Origin: Oscillospiraceae bacterium
Lineage (GTDB): Bacteria; Bacillota; Clostridia; Oscillospirales; Oscillospiraceae
Direction of reading: 5' to 3'
Assembly: GCA_017415425.1 (NCBI GenBank)
Contig: JAFQGT010000020.1
Location: 18,128-82,127, forward strand
Length of the DNA stretch: 64,000 bases
Below are positions 8,487 to 18,151 of this stretch, piece after piece. Every line of letters begins with the position of its first letter. The first letter of the stretch is position 1. Position numbers and translations under genes: made by a program. A model generated the notes under the pieces. The model was not told the DNA's origin. It made no database searches and saw nothing but the letters and a program-made list of their open reading frames with translations.

Positions 8487-8507
8487 AGTGTGTCCTCTCT
8501 TTGTGAA

Positions 8508-9020
8508 TTAGAAATGACTGTCAGCGTCTGCCTGAATATTTTCCAAATCCCCGGTGACATCCATATTGTGGGGGCAGAACAGGTAAGTGGACTGTGCGAT
8601 TTTTTTCACACGGCCATCCAGGGCATATACGCTGCCGGACAGGAAGTCAACAACCCGGCGGGTCAGAGACTTGTCCACATTTTCCATATTCAAAATGACA
8701 GCTTTTCTTCTGCGAAGCTCGTCGGCAGCTTTGGCTGCGTCATCAAAAGTTTTGGCGTGGAACAGGACGACCTCCTGCTTACCGGAACTCATATTCAGCA
8801 CCTGACCGTTGAAGCCGGTAGATGCGGTAGCGGTAGCGGTGGTAGCGGTATAGGCACTCTCAGTTTCCTGTGCAACTGCAGCGAAAGGAGAGGTACGGCG
8901 TGCACGGGGAGCAGCTTCTTGGGCGTCCTCTTCGTACTCTTCCATTTCCTCTTCGTAATCGTCGTAATCCTCATCGGAATAGGGCTGGGCAAACTTTTTT
9001 ACATTATCCCAAAAACTCAT
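8508..9020 (-). CDS. sepF: Cell-division protein SepF
   Basis: FtsZ-binding, membrane-associated division protein. It has an N-terminal amphipathic start (MSFWDNVKKFAQPY), a 50-residue acidic/Ala linker, and the SepF/YlmF core from about residue 80 (VVLFHAKTFDDAAKAADELR, VILNMENVD, RRVVDFLSGSVYALDG) to the end. I use the ATG at 9020 because AGGAGG lies nine bases upstream. An upstream in-frame ATG would overlap that site. It sits between yggS and divIVA, consistent with co-expression. Confidence 0.94.
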   Translation of the reverse strand: MSFWDNVKKFAQPYSDEDYDDYEEEMEEYEEDAQEAAPRARRTSPFAAVAQETESAYTATTATATASTGFNGQVLNMSSGKQEVVLFHAKTFDDAAKAADELRRRKAVILNMENVDKSLTRRVVDFLSGSVYALDGRVKKIAQSTYLFCPHNMDVTGDLENIQADADSHF

Positions 9021-9065
9021 CTTTCTGTTTCCTCCTAATATGTTCACATCTGTCCCAGGATGAGA

Positions 9066-9761
9066 TTATGAATACCTGCGGGCACCAAAGATAGCAGTTC
9101 CTACCCGGATCATAGTACTGCCACAGGCAATCGCATCCGCATAATCATCGGACATTCCCATAGACAAAATATCGACAGATACATTATCGTATTTTTTTGC
9201 CGTTATGTCAACAGCAAGGTGGTATATTTCTTGAAAAAATTTGTGATTATCCGTCGAATTTTGGCAAATCGGAGGGATTGCCATCAGCCCGCGGACACAA
9301 ATGTTGGAAAAGTTTTCCATTTGGCTAAGGATCTGGTGGATCTGCTCAGTGGAGAAACCGGACTTACTTTCCTCGTTGCCTACATTGATCTCCAGCAAAA
9401 TATCCTGGCAAATACCCTGCCGGGCGGCCTCTTTGTCCACAGCTTCCAAAAGATGCATAGAATCAATGCTCTGAATCAGACTGACCTTTCCCACCACCTG
9501 CTTGACTTTGTTGGTCTGCAGATGGCCGATGAAATGCACAGGTACACCGTCATAGGCGTTCTGTGCCTGCTTTGCGGTCAGTTCCTGGGCCCGATTTTCT
9601 CCGCAGCAGTCCACACCGGCCCGAATGGCTTCCCGGACGGCATCCGCATCGTTCATTTTGGTGGCGGCGCATAGAAGAATTTCACTGGGATCTCTGCCCG
9701 CAGCCAAGGCGGCTTTTGCTATATCCTCTTTGATGCGGGCAACGTTTTCTGCGATGGACAT
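9066..9761 (-). CDS. yggS: PLP homeostasis protein (YggS/PLPBP family)
   Basis: Binds pyridoxal 5'-phosphate and buffers its level. No catalytic reaction is known. The 231-residue TIM-barrel protein has the PLP lysine in AATKMND (about residue 35), GENRAQEL, the conserved HFIGHLQTNKVK, and the phosphate-binding end SMGMSDDYADAI...GSTMIRVGTAIFG. It heads the yggS-sepF-divIVA cluster. ATG at 9761 follows AGAAGG. The hfq terminator lies just upstream, so the cluster needs its own promoter or read-through. Confidence 0.93.
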   Translation of the reverse strand: MSIAENVARIKEDIAKAALAAGRDPSEILLCAATKMNDADAVREAIRAGVDCCGENRAQELTAKQAQNAYDGVPVHFIGHLQTNKVKQVVGKVSLIQSIDSMHLLEAVDKEAARQGICQDILLEINVGNEESKSGFSTEQIHQILSQMENFSNICVRGLMAIPPICQNSTDNHKFFQEIYHLAVDITAKKYDNVSVDILSMGMSDDYADAIACGSTMIRVGTAIFGARRYS

Positions 9762-9785
9762 ACAATACCTTCTTTCTGTATCGGC

Positions 9786-9823
9786 ACAAAAAGGCGGCGA
9801 AGCATAGCTCCGCCGCCTTTTTG
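9786..9823 (-). terminator. Terminator of the miaB-to-hfq operon
   Basis: Perfect 12-bp stem (9788-9799 / 9811-9822) with T5 at its 3' side, starting right after the hfq stop. Confidence 0.85.
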
Positions 9824-10042
9824 CTACACTGCTTTTACCGGCTTCATAGGGGCCAGGGTCGAGATGGCGTGCTTGTAGATCATCTGCTGTTTGCCATCGC
9901 TGACCAAAACCACCACAAAGTTGTCATACCCTGTAATGGTGCCCCGGAGCTGAAAGCCGTTCATAAGAAACAGTGTGACGGGAATCTTATCCCGGCGCAC
10001 TTCGCTGAGAATGGCTTCCTGTAGATTGATAGAGTCAGACAT
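9824..10042 (-). CDS. hfq: RNA chaperone Hfq
   Basis: Hexameric Sm-like RNA-binding protein. The 72-residue protein has N-terminal [20 protein letters not shown], the Sm1 motif [19 protein letters not shown] and the Sm2 core YKHAISTL with its Lys-His pair. ATG at 10042 follows GAAGGAA. An upstream in-frame start would add a basic 16-residue stretch that does not look like Hfq. It lies 44 bases behind miaA, the conserved miaA-hfq order, and is the last gene of its operon. Confidence 0.95.
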   Translation of the reverse strand: MSDSINLQEAILSEVRRDKIPVTLFLMNGFQLRGTITGYDNFVVVLVSDGKQQMIYKHAISTLAPMKPVKAV

Positions 10043-10086
10043 ATGTATTCCTTCTTTCTTTTGGGATACACAAATCTTACCATTTT

Positions 10087-11022
10087 TCACTTGTCGGATG
10101 TTGCCAAGACCTGTCGGGCTCGGGCAAGAATTTCAATGTTTGTTTGACCTTGTTCCCGGAGCAGCCAATGGATTGCAGGATTTCTGCGGAACCAGGTCAG
10201 TTGCCGCTTGGCGTATTTTCGGGAGGATTGTTGAACCAGCGCGGTGGCTGTTTCAATGGAGCTGCGTCCGGACAACGCGTCTACAAATTCCTTGTATCCG
10301 ATGGCCTGCATAGCGGTGCATTTTTCGGGGATACCCCGTGCCAAAAGACTGCGGATCTCATCCAAAAGACCGGCTTCCAGCATAGTCTCCACCCGTCGGT
10401 CGATCCGGTCGTATAGGTCCTGCCGGTCTGCGTCCTCCAAAGCGAACCAGACGGGGTCATATCGGGAAGGCAGCAGCTGGGTTCTTTTGTTGTGCTGGGT
10501 GATGGTCTGGCCGGTCTCCAGATATACTTCCATTGCCCGAATGATCCGCTTTCGGTCGGAAGGATGCAGCCGATCGGCTGATTCCGGATCTACCTGCCGC
10601 AGCTGGGCAATAATGGCTTCAATTCCTTCTGTCTCGGCCTGCGCTTCCAGCCGCTCCCGGCAGCCGGTGGCAGGGCAGGGGGCAAAGTCATTGCCCCGGA
10701 TCAAGGCGTCCATATATAGGCCTGTGCCGCCTGTAATGATAGCGGTTTTACCCCGTGCCACAATATCGTCCACAATGGGCGTGGCCATTTGACAGTATTT
10801 GCCTACGGAAAAATCCTCCTGAGGTTCTGCCACCGACAGCATATGGTGGGGGATGCCATCCATTTCTTGGGTTGTGGGTTTGGCGGTTCCGATATCCATA
10901 TATTTGTAGATTTGCATAGAATCGCAGGATACCACTTCACCATCCAGCTCCTTCGCCAACGCGATGGACAGGGCGGTTTTGCCGGAGGCGGTAGGACCGG
11001 CAATACAGATGATTTGATTCAT
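10087..11022 (-). CDS. miaA: tRNA dimethylallyltransferase MiaA
   Basis: Transfers a dimethylallyl group to N6 of A37 in tRNAs reading UNN codons. The 311-residue protein has the P-loop [11 protein letters not shown] at residues 8-18, the tRNA/substrate signature [28 protein letters not shown], and [13 protein letters not shown]. MiaB, which acts on its product, is the first gene of the same operon. The gene is flanked by the small zinc-ribbon membrane protein and hfq. Confidence 0.96.
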   Translation of the reverse strand: MNQIICIAGPTASGKTALSIALAKELDGEVVSCDSMQIYKYMDIGTAKPTTQEMDGIPHHMLSVAEPQEDFSVGKYCQMATPIVDDIVARGKTAIITGGTGLYMDALIRGNDFAPCPATGCRERLEAQAETEGIEAIIAQLRQVDPESADRLHPSDRKRIIRAMEVYLETGQTITQHNKRTQLLPSRYDPVWFALEDADRQDLYDRIDRRVETMLEAGLLDEIRSLLARGIPEKCTAMQAIGYKEFVDALSGRSSIETATALVQQSSRKYAKRQLTWFRRNPAIHWLLREQGQTNIEILARARQVLATSDK

Positions 11023-11040
11023 AGGGAGAGAGACCTCCTG

Positions 11041-11295
11041 TTAGTCGTCCAGTTCCTTCTTGCAGTTGGGGCAGTGCCGGGGCAGGGTGCGATTGCCGGC
11101 CATCGTGTCACCGCAGTAGGGACACTTGACAAAAATCACCCGGTACACAAGACCGCAAAATGCCACAGCAAGACCCACCCACAGCATCCAGAGGACAGCA
11201 GGCTTCATAAGGGCACCCAGTACGGCAATGGCCAGCCCACTCCACATAAGCAATTGGTGGATGAGAAAGTGTTGTTTTAACTTGCGAGTATCCAT
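11041..11295 (-). CDS. Small membrane protein with C-terminal zinc ribbon
   Basis: 84 residues: a basic start, two predicted membrane segments (about residues 14-30 and 33-52), then a four-cysteine ribbon formed by CPYCG and CPNC near the C-terminus. No function is known to me. It lies between mutL and miaA in the repair and tRNA-modification operon, 18 bases from miaA. The 88-base gap toward mutL contains two short hairpins but no convincing terminator. Confidence 0.8.
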   Translation of the reverse strand: MDTRKLKQHFLIHQLLMWSGLAIAVLGALMKPAVLWMLWVGLAVAFCGLVYRVIFVKCPYCGDTMAGNRTLPRHCPNCKKELDD

Positions 11296-11383
11296 AGTGT
11301 TCTCCTTAGCCTGAGCAATATAATCCGAACACGCCTGAGTGGGCGTCTGATTGGCTCAGACTTGCTTTTATTCAGTGATGGGC

Positions 11384-13255
11384 TTAACAGCGCTTAAATT
11401 GCTTTTCCAGCTGCTTCTTGCTTAGGCTGATGCAAATGGGACGGCCGTGGGGGCAGTGCTTCAAATCCTCCCGGGCCATCACCTGTTCTGCCAGCACCAT
11501 CAGCTCCGCAGTGCTTGTCTTCCAGCCGGCCTTGATGGCGGCCTTGCAGGCGACAGTGTGGAGCAGTTCATCCCGAACGGTATCGATCCGCTCTGCACGG
11601 CCCTTCAGCAGATCACTTGCCAGCAGCTCCAGCGCTTCTTCTGCCTGTGTCACATCCAGATCCATCGGGATCTGTCTGACCAGCAGCGTATTCTCTCCGA
11701 ATTCCTCAATTTCAAAACCCAGTTCTTCCAGTAGCATCCGGTTATCCAGCAAAATGGCAGCGCCCTCGGCGCTGAGCCGGCAGGAAACCGGCATAAGAAG
11801 ACTTTGGGAGGAAAGGGGTTCTTGATTGGCTTTTAGTTTTTCAAACAGAATCCGCTCGTGGGCGGCGTGCTTGTCGATCAGATAGGCTTCCTCATCCCGC
11901 TGAATAAGAATGTAGCTGTTGTACAGCTCTCCCACAAACTGCCAGGGGGTATCCTGAGGGATAGCTTCCATAACCACCTGCTCCGGAATTTCTTCCACAG
12001 GCTGCGAAGAGGGAATAGGCACTACGGCAGGCAGGATGACAGACTCCCGGATGACCGGATTTATGGTCTGCTCCACAGCTTTGACCGTCACCGCAGCGGC
12101 AAGGGGATCAGGCGTTGGTCCGTCGCTGACCGCTTGTGTGAATACTTTGTATTCCTGGGCGCTCATTGTACGGAAGAAGCTCTCTTGCTTTTGAGATGCC
12201 GTAGCCGGTGCAGCCTTGTGAGGCTGAGAGACCGCAGGAGCAGGCTTAAACTGCATAGAAGGACGGTCCGGGGTCTTGTTCAGCGCGCCCAGAACGCCAT
12301 AATGGATGCAGTCAAAAACTGCTTTCTCGTTTAAGAATTTCACTTCGGTCTTGGCAGGATGCACATTCACATCCAGCGCATTGGCAGGAAGGCGCAAATG
12401 CAGCACACAGGCAGGGAATTTGCCCACCATCATCTGATTTCGGTAAGCCTCTTCCAGCGCAGCCACCAACAGCCGGGATTTTACCGGCCGGTCATTGACA
12501 AAGAAGGTTTGCAGGGCTCTGCTGGGGCGGGCATCGGTAGGCTTGGAAATGTAGCCGGTGAGGGTATACTGTTCCCATTTGCTCTCCAGCTCTATCATCT
12601 TGCCGCATTCTCTGCCGTAGACGCAGTACACAGCAGCTTCCAAAGAGCCTGTTCCGGGGGTAGAGAGGACTTCTTTGCCGTCCCGCAGGAACCGGAAAGC
12701 TACCTCCGGGTGTGCCAGAGCTTGCATCTGGACGGCGGCAGAAACCTTGCTGCCCTCCACGGTGTCGGATTTCATAAACTTCATCCGGGCGGGGGTGTTG
12801 TAGAACAGATCCCGGACAATGATGGTAGTGCCGTCGGGACAGCCTGCTTCGCTCTCTTCTGTAATGATACCGGCTTCCAAATGGATGGAAGTACCTGCAA
12901 TTGCGCCCGGTGTTTTGGTCAAAAGATCGATCCGGCTGACGGATGCGATGGCAGCCAGCGCTTCACCCCGGAAACCCATCGTAACAATGGCAGACAGATC
13001 CTCCGCCGTTTTCAGCTTGGAGGTGGCGTGACGCAAAAATGCGGTCCGGGCGTCCTCCGGACTCATACCGCATCCGTTGTCGGTGACCCGTAAAAAGGTC
13101 ATACCGCCGTCCCGGATCTCCAGAGTTACCTGGGAAGCACCGGCATCCACGGCGTTTTCCAGCAGCTCCTTTACCACAGAGGCAGGGCGTTCCACCACCT
13201 CTCCTGCGGCAATCAAATTGGCAATATGAGGGGAAAGTTGAATGATTTTTGGCAT
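11384..13255 (-). CDS. mutL: DNA mismatch repair protein MutL (endonuclease type)
   Basis: The 623-residue GHKL ATPase links MutS mismatch recognition to strand processing. The N-terminal ATPase has GEVVERPASVVKELLENAVD, DNGCGM and GFRGEALAAI. The middle region is Pro/Ala-rich linker. The C-terminal domain has the endonuclease motif DKHAAHERILFE, a DQHA(x)2E(x)4E variant, and the late CPHGRP motif, so it should nick DNA itself as in organisms without MutH. I start at ATG 13255, six bases after GAGGTGA. It lies downstream of mutS and the CPBP gene in one operon. Confidence 0.96.
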   Translation of the reverse strand: MPKIIQLSPHIANLIAAGEVVERPASVVKELLENAVDAGASQVTLEIRDGGMTFLRVTDNGCGMSPEDARTAFLRHATSKLKTAEDLSAIVTMGFRGEALAAIASVSRIDLLTKTPGAIAGTSIHLEAGIITEESEAGCPDGTTIIVRDLFYNTPARMKFMKSDTVEGSKVSAAVQMQALAHPEVAFRFLRDGKEVLSTPGTGSLEAAVYCVYGRECGKMIELESKWEQYTLTGYISKPTDARPSRALQTFFVNDRPVKSRLLVAALEEAYRNQMMVGKFPACVLHLRLPANALDVNVHPAKTEVKFLNEKAVFDCIHYGVLGALNKTPDRPSMQFKPAPAVSQPHKAAPATASQKQESFFRTMSAQEYKVFTQAVSDGPTPDPLAAAVTVKAVEQTINPVIRESVILPAVVPIPSSQPVEEIPEQVVMEAIPQDTPWQFVGELYNSYILIQRDEEAYLIDKHAAHERILFEKLKANQEPLSSQSLLMPVSCRLSAEGAAILLDNRMLLEELGFEIEEFGENTLLVRQIPMDLDVTQAEEALELLASDLLKGRAERIDTVRDELLHTVACKAAIKAGWKTSTAELMVLAEQVMAREDLKHCPHGRPICISLSKKQLEKQFKRC

Positions 13256-13260
13256 ATAAG

Positions 13261-13947
13261 TCACCTCATAGCAGAGATACTGATCTGATTGACGGTCATA
13301 TGGATCAGCATAGGGGAAAGAATAGTATCGGATTTTTCATAGGCCCAGGCAAGGGCAACAGAAGCGGGAACGTACTGCACAAAGCACAGCAGCAGGGTAA
13401 ATCCATCCTGCCTGCCGACATAGCCTGTTACGTGGATGAGGCTAAATACCAGCGTAGATGCCGCATATGCCAGAAACCGGCTCCTTTTATGAAGTCCCTG
13501 AAACAGCAGTCCCCGAAACAGAACTTCCTCGGTGATGGGCACCAGAAATACCGTTGCAATGGACATAAGGGTAAACTGCTCTTGGGTCATATCCATAACG
13601 GCAGCGTCGTTAACATTGACAAAATCCGGCTTCAGGTAGGTAATGCCGTGGGAAACCGCAATCATAGCCAGATAGTACAGAATAAATCCCAGCACGGCAA
13701 ACCGCAGGCACTGCCAGGGGGCGCGGATTGCCTGCCGCAGAGAATTACTTAGAAACTTCCGGAAAATGATCAGGATCATAAGAAAGTTTACAAAGAAGTA
13801 AACCAGATTCAGCTCGGTTTCCGAAAGGGGCCTGAGCAGCTGCTGATTGCCTGCGTTCAGCAAAAGAGGTAACGCAAACAGATCGATCAGCAGATAGGCC
13901 CAACCCAGGAGAAACTCCCGGCGGGTCATAGAAATGGATAGTTTCAT
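13261..13947 (-). CDS. CPBP-family intramembrane metalloprotease
   Basis: 228-residue polytopic membrane protein of the CPBP (Abi/Rce1-like) family. The conserved motifs are EEVLFRGLLFQ (paired glutamates plus Arg) and the later FSLIHVTGY (metal-binding His), with a third loop near LLCFVQYVPASVALAWAYE. About seven hydrophobic segments are visible. Substrate unknown. It is inserted between mutS (2-base gap) and mutL (5-base gap), so it is co-expressed with mismatch repair. I see no functional reason for that in the sequence. Confidence 0.88.
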   Translation of the reverse strand: MKLSISMTRREFLLGWAYLLIDLFALPLLLNAGNQQLLRPLSETELNLVYFFVNFLMILIIFRKFLSNSLRQAIRAPWQCLRFAVLGFILYYLAMIAVSHGITYLKPDFVNVNDAAVMDMTQEQFTLMSIATVFLVPITEEVLFRGLLFQGLHKRSRFLAYAASTLVFSLIHVTGYVGRQDGFTLLLCFVQYVPASVALAWAYEKSDTILSPMLIHMTVNQISISAMR

Positions 13948-13948
13948 A

Positions 13949-16555
13949 TTACTCCAACATTTTCTTCAGCTTAAACAGTTCATTCATAGCTTCAATTGGG
14001 GTCAGCGTTTCTACGCTGATGGAACTGAGCGCCTGACAGACCTGCTGGGAACGCAGATCCAGCAAACTGATCTGGTCGTCCTGGGGTTCTTCCCGGATAA
14101 GAACAGGTCCGCGGCCTTCTGCGTTTTCCAGTTCTTGGAGAATTTCTCTTGCCCGGTTTATCACACTGTTGGGCAGACCTGCCAGCTTGGCTACCTCTAC
14201 GCCGAAGCTGTCATCGGTAGCGCCGGGGACGATCTTCCGCAGGAAAATCATCTTGTCGCCCCGTTTCTTCACGGCGATATTATAGTTTTTAATATTGGGA
14301 AGTTCCTTTTCAATTACGCTCAGCTCGTGATAGTGGGTGGCAAACAGGGTCTTTGCACCCAGATGCCGAGAGCTGGCGGCGTATTCCAGAACCGCTCGGG
14401 CGATGGCCATACCGTCGTAAGTGGATGTGCCCCGTCCAATCTCGTCCAGAATCAGCAAGCTTTTGGTGGTGGCGTATTTCAAGATGGATGCCACCTCTGC
14501 CATCTCCACCATAAAGGTGGATTGACCGGAGGCCAGATCGTCGCTGGCACCGATCCGGGTAAATACCCGATCTACAAGACCGATCCGTGCGGAACGGGCA
14601 GGGACGAAAGATCCCATTTGCGCCATCAGCACGATCAGTGCCACTTGACGCATATAGGTAGACTTACCGGCCATATTGGGGCCTGTAATAATGGAAACTT
14701 GGTTATCCTGTGCCCCCAGATAGGTGTCATTGGGAACGAACAGGGTATCCTTGAGCATCTGCTCCACCACAGGGTGGCGGCCATCGGTAATAGAGATCTC
14801 GCTATCCAGACAGATCTCCGGACGGCAGTAGTTGTTTTTGACCGCCACGGTTGCCAAAGAGCACAGAGCATCGGCGGCGGCCACGGCGGCGGCAGAGGTC
14901 TGTACCCGGGCGGCCTGCAGAGCTAGATGCTCTCGCAGGCGGGAGAAGATCTGGTATTCCAGTGCGGTGAGTCGCTCCTTGGCGGTGAGCACCTGCTCCT
15001 CCAATTCCTTCAGCTCGGGGGTAATGTAGCGCTCATTGTTGGCAAGGGTCTGCTTGCGGATATAGTGGGCCGGTACTTGGTCAATGAAGGACTTTGATAC
15101 CTCGATGTAATAGCCAAACACTCGGTTATAGCTGACCCGCAGGGTACGGATGCCGGTCTTTTCCCGTTCCGCCGCCTCAATGGCCAAAATCGTGCCTGCG
15201 CCGCCGTTCATAATATCCCGCAGATGGTCGGCTTCCGGGTCTGCGCCCTTACGGATGATACCGCCCTCCCGGACAGTCAGGGGCGGCTCATCCACGATGG
15301 TGCTTTCAATCAGATCCGCACAGTCGGTGAGGGGATCAATGGCCTCTTCCAGCTTTCGCAGCAGGGAACTTTCTGTCTGCTGCAGCTGATGCTTCACTGC
15401 TGGCAGCGCCCGTAATCCCCGGGCAAGACCGAGCAGATCCCGGCAATTGACGGTGCCGGTGACAATGCGGGTCATTACCCGCTCCAGATCGGATACGTCC
15501 TTTAAGGCTTCCTCCAATTCGCCCCGGCAGACGGTGGACTGCACCAGTTCTTCCACGGCGCTCTGACGGCGGCTGATCTCCGCCGCATCCAGCAAAGGTT
15601 TTTCCAGCCAGCTGCGGAGCATTCGCCCGCCCATTGCGGTATGGGTCTTGTCCAGCACCCACAGCAGAGTGCCTTTTTTCTCTTTGGAACGGAGGGTCTC
15701 TGTCAATTCCAGATTCCGGCGTGCATCCATATCCAGCTCCATAAAGCGGCCGGTGGTGTAGTACTGCAGCTGACGAATGTGGGCCAGATCGTTCTTCTGT
15801 ACACTCAGCAGATACCGCAGCAGGCTGCCTGCTGCCAGGATTGCTTCCGGCAGACCGGTAAGTCCCAGCTGGGACAGGGGAAGACCAAAATGCTGCTCCA
15901 GCACATCTGCGGCCTCTTGCTCCAAAAACTGCTCCGGCTTTCCCTCGTTGACACAGCAATTCAGCCGCTGGAACAGGGCAGTGCAGATGCTTTCTGCTTG
16001 GGAGGCTGCACCAAAACGCAGCACCTCCGAGGGGGAGAACCGACCCAGTTCCGACGCAGCGGAAGGACCGTCAGCGCACATAGTCACAAAGAATGCGCCG
16101 GTAGAAATATCGCAGAAAGCAAGACCCAGCCGAGTATCCTGTCCGCACAGACAGCCGATGTAGTTATTCCGGCTCTCATCCAGCATACAGCTTTCCGTGA
16201 CTGTGCCGGGGGTGACGATACGGGTAATATCCCGCTCCACGATGCCTTTGGCCTGGGCAGGATCTTCCATCTGCTCACAAATGGCGACTCTATAACCCTT
16301 TTGGACCAGCCGGGCGATGTAAGCATCCACACTGTGGTAGGGGACGCCGCACATAGGGGTCTGCTCCTCCTTGGGCTTGTTCCGATCCCGGGTGGTCAGA
16401 GTCAGATCCAGCTCTCTTGCAGCCAGTTTGGCGTCATCGTCAAACATCTCATAGAAGTCGCCCAGACGGAAAAACAGGATGCAATCCTGGTTCTGTTCTT
16501 TGATTTCAAAATATTGACGCCGCATAGGGGTCAATTCAGCCGTTTTCTCAGCCAT
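13949..16555 (-). CDS. mutS: DNA mismatch repair protein MutS
   Basis: Recognises mismatches and small loops. The 868-residue MutS1 protein has the mismatch-wedge Phe-x-Glu in GDFYEMF (about residues 32-38), the connector and clamp domains, the Walker A GPNMAGKSTYMRQ at about residue 605, Walker B LLILDEIGRGTSTYDG, and ATHYHEL. I start at ATG 16555 because AAAGGA lies eight bases upstream. An in-frame ATG nine codons earlier overlaps the miaB end. It lies five bases from the miaB stop and is co-transcribed with it. Confidence 0.97.
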   Translation of the reverse strand: MAEKTAELTPMRRQYFEIKEQNQDCILFFRLGDFYEMFDDDAKLAARELDLTLTTRDRNKPKEEQTPMCGVPYHSVDAYIARLVQKGYRVAICEQMEDPAQAKGIVERDITRIVTPGTVTESCMLDESRNNYIGCLCGQDTRLGLAFCDISTGAFFVTMCADGPSAASELGRFSPSEVLRFGAASQAESICTALFQRLNCCVNEGKPEQFLEQEAADVLEQHFGLPLSQLGLTGLPEAILAAGSLLRYLLSVQKNDLAHIRQLQYYTTGRFMELDMDARRNLELTETLRSKEKKGTLLWVLDKTHTAMGGRMLRSWLEKPLLDAAEISRRQSAVEELVQSTVCRGELEEALKDVSDLERVMTRIVTGTVNCRDLLGLARGLRALPAVKHQLQQTESSLLRKLEEAIDPLTDCADLIESTIVDEPPLTVREGGIIRKGADPEADHLRDIMNGGAGTILAIEAAEREKTGIRTLRVSYNRVFGYYIEVSKSFIDQVPAHYIRKQTLANNERYITPELKELEEQVLTAKERLTALEYQIFSRLREHLALQAARVQTSAAAVAAADALCSLATVAVKNNYCRPEICLDSEISITDGRHPVVEQMLKDTLFVPNDTYLGAQDNQVSIITGPNMAGKSTYMRQVALIVLMAQMGSFVPARSARIGLVDRVFTRIGASDDLASGQSTFMVEMAEVASILKYATTKSLLILDEIGRGTSTYDGMAIARAVLEYAASSRHLGAKTLFATHYHELSVIEKELPNIKNYNIAVKKRGDKMIFLRKIVPGATDDSFGVEVAKLAGLPNSVINRAREILQELENAEGRGPVLIREEPQDDQISLLDLRSQQVCQALSSISVETLTPIEAMNELFKLKKMLE

Positions 16556-16559
16556 ATTC

Positions 16560-17969
16560 TCAGTCCTTTTCTGCAAATTCACCGGTCAGACTCCAGGTTG
16601 TAGCGCCTGTGATGGTGATGTTGGCAAAGTTTCCGATATGGGATTCATCTCCCAAAAGCCGCACCAGACGGCCACCCTCGGTTCGGGCGGTAAGGAATTC
16701 CTTATCCGTACCGTCGATCAGGCAGCGCAGGGTCTTGCCGATATATTCGTTGTGCAGTTGCCCGGAAATGTTGTTTTGTACCGCGCAAAGTCTGTCAAAG
16801 CGACGGTTTTTCTCCTCTTTGGGAGTGGGGTCATCCATCGAGGCGGCAGGTGTGCCGGCTCTGGGGGAGAAAATAAAGGTAAACAAAGAGTCGTACCGCA
16901 CCTCTTTGATCAGAGAGATGGTCTCCTCAAATTCTTCTTCCGTTTCTCCGGGGAAACCTACGATCACATCGGAGGTCAGAACCAGATCGGGCATAACGGA
17001 TTTTGCGTAATTGACCGCGTCCAGATACTTTTGCCGGTCGTAATGGCGGTTCATAGCCTTCAGCACCCGAGAAGAACCGGACTGGAAGGGTAGGTGAAGC
17101 TGCTTGGCAATTTTGGGGTAGGCAGCCATTGTATCAAAGAGCTTTTTGGACGCGTCTCTGGGGTGGCTGGTCATAAACCGAATCAGAAAATCCCCGGGAA
17201 TTTGAGCGATCTCTGCCAAAAGATCGGCAAAATCCATACCCTCATCCAAATCTTTTCCGTAGGAGTTTACATTCTGACCCAGCAAGGTGATATCTTTGAT
17301 GCCGCTGTCGATCAGCTGGCGGCACTCAGCAAGGATATCGGCAGCCTTCCGGCTCCGCTCCCGACCCCGCACATAGGGTACGATGCAATAGGTGCAGAAG
17401 TTGTTGCAGCCATACATAATGGATACCCAAGCTTTCAGTCCGCTGTCCCGCTGCTGGGGAAGACCCTCTACGATGGAGCCTGCTTCGTCGGCGGTGAAGA
17501 AGGTACGCTTACCGGTAAACAGCACTCGGCTTAAAACCTCCGGGAACTGCCACAGGTGGTGGGTGGAAAAGACACCGTCCACGTGGGGATAGCTGGTCTT
17601 TACGCGATTGACCACTTGCTCCTGACCAGCCATACAGCCGCACAGGAAGATCTTTTGCCGGGGGTGGCGGCGCTTGGTATGGGTCAGCGCGCCCAGATTA
17701 CCGAAGACTCGCTGTTCCGCGTGCTCCCGGATGGCACAGGTGTTCATCACCACCACATCCGCACCTTCACTCTTGTCGGTAATGGCGTAGCCGCTTTCGA
17801 TCAGCAAACCGCGAATCCGCTCAGAGTCCGCCTCGTTCTGCTGACAGCCGTAGGTCTCCACGTAGGCAAGGGGAGTGATGGTCTGGCTGTGCCAGAATTC
17901 TTTTATTTTATGACAGAAAGCCAGCTGGGCGTCCAACTGTTCCTGAGAAATAACGGTGGTTTGTTTCAT
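16560..17969 (-). CDS. miaB: tRNA-2-methylthio-N6-dimethylallyladenosine synthase MiaB
   Basis: Radical-SAM methylthiotransferase that adds the 2-methylthio group to the base made by MiaA. The 469-residue protein has the UPF0004 domain with Cys ligands in ETYGCQQNEAD, MNTCAIRE and FLCGCMAG, the radical-SAM CxxxCxxC in CNNFCTYCIVPYVRG, and a C-terminal TRAM domain. ATG at 17969 follows AAGGAG by nine bases. It is the first gene of a seven-gene operon (miaB-mutS-CPBP-mutL-zinc ribbon-miaA-hfq). Confidence 0.96.
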   Translation of the reverse strand: MKQTTVISQEQLDAQLAFCHKIKEFWHSQTITPLAYVETYGCQQNEADSERIRGLLIESGYAITDKSEGADVVVMNTCAIREHAEQRVFGNLGALTHTKRRHPRQKIFLCGCMAGQEQVVNRVKTSYPHVDGVFSTHHLWQFPEVLSRVLFTGKRTFFTADEAGSIVEGLPQQRDSGLKAWVSIMYGCNNFCTYCIVPYVRGRERSRKAADILAECRQLIDSGIKDITLLGQNVNSYGKDLDEGMDFADLLAEIAQIPGDFLIRFMTSHPRDASKKLFDTMAAYPKIAKQLHLPFQSGSSRVLKAMNRHYDRQKYLDAVNYAKSVMPDLVLTSDVIVGFPGETEEEFEETISLIKEVRYDSLFTFIFSPRAGTPAASMDDPTPKEEKNRRFDRLCAVQNNISGQLHNEYIGKTLRCLIDGTDKEFLTARTEGGRLVRLLGDESHIGNFANITITGATTWSLTGEFAEKD

Positions 17970-18010
17970 CGGGGAATGACTCCTTCGAAAATATACTGAT
18001 TCAATATAAA

Positions 18011-18039
18011 ATAATACCATTTTGGAGGCTTAATTGCAA
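18011..18039 (-). promoter_or_regulatory. Promoter of the miaB-mutS-mutL-miaA-hfq operon
   Basis: Minus strand: TTGCAA (complement of 18034-18039), 17 bp, TATTAT (complement of 18011-18016). Confidence 0.7.
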
Positions 18040-18082
18040 GAGGAATTGAAAAATTCCAGATTGTGAACTTTTTGCAAATTGC

Positions 18083-18111
18083 TTGCAATTATACTATTTG
18101 CGTGATAAACT
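18083..18111 (+). promoter_or_regulatory. Promoter of the parvulin gene
   Basis: TTGCAA (18083-18088), 17 bp, TAAACT (18106-18111), 41 bases before the start codon. It is divergent from the miaB promoter. Confidence 0.65.
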
Positions 18112-18151
18112 AAGGTATCATTGTCCCCCATAGGGAGAAAAGAGGAATTTG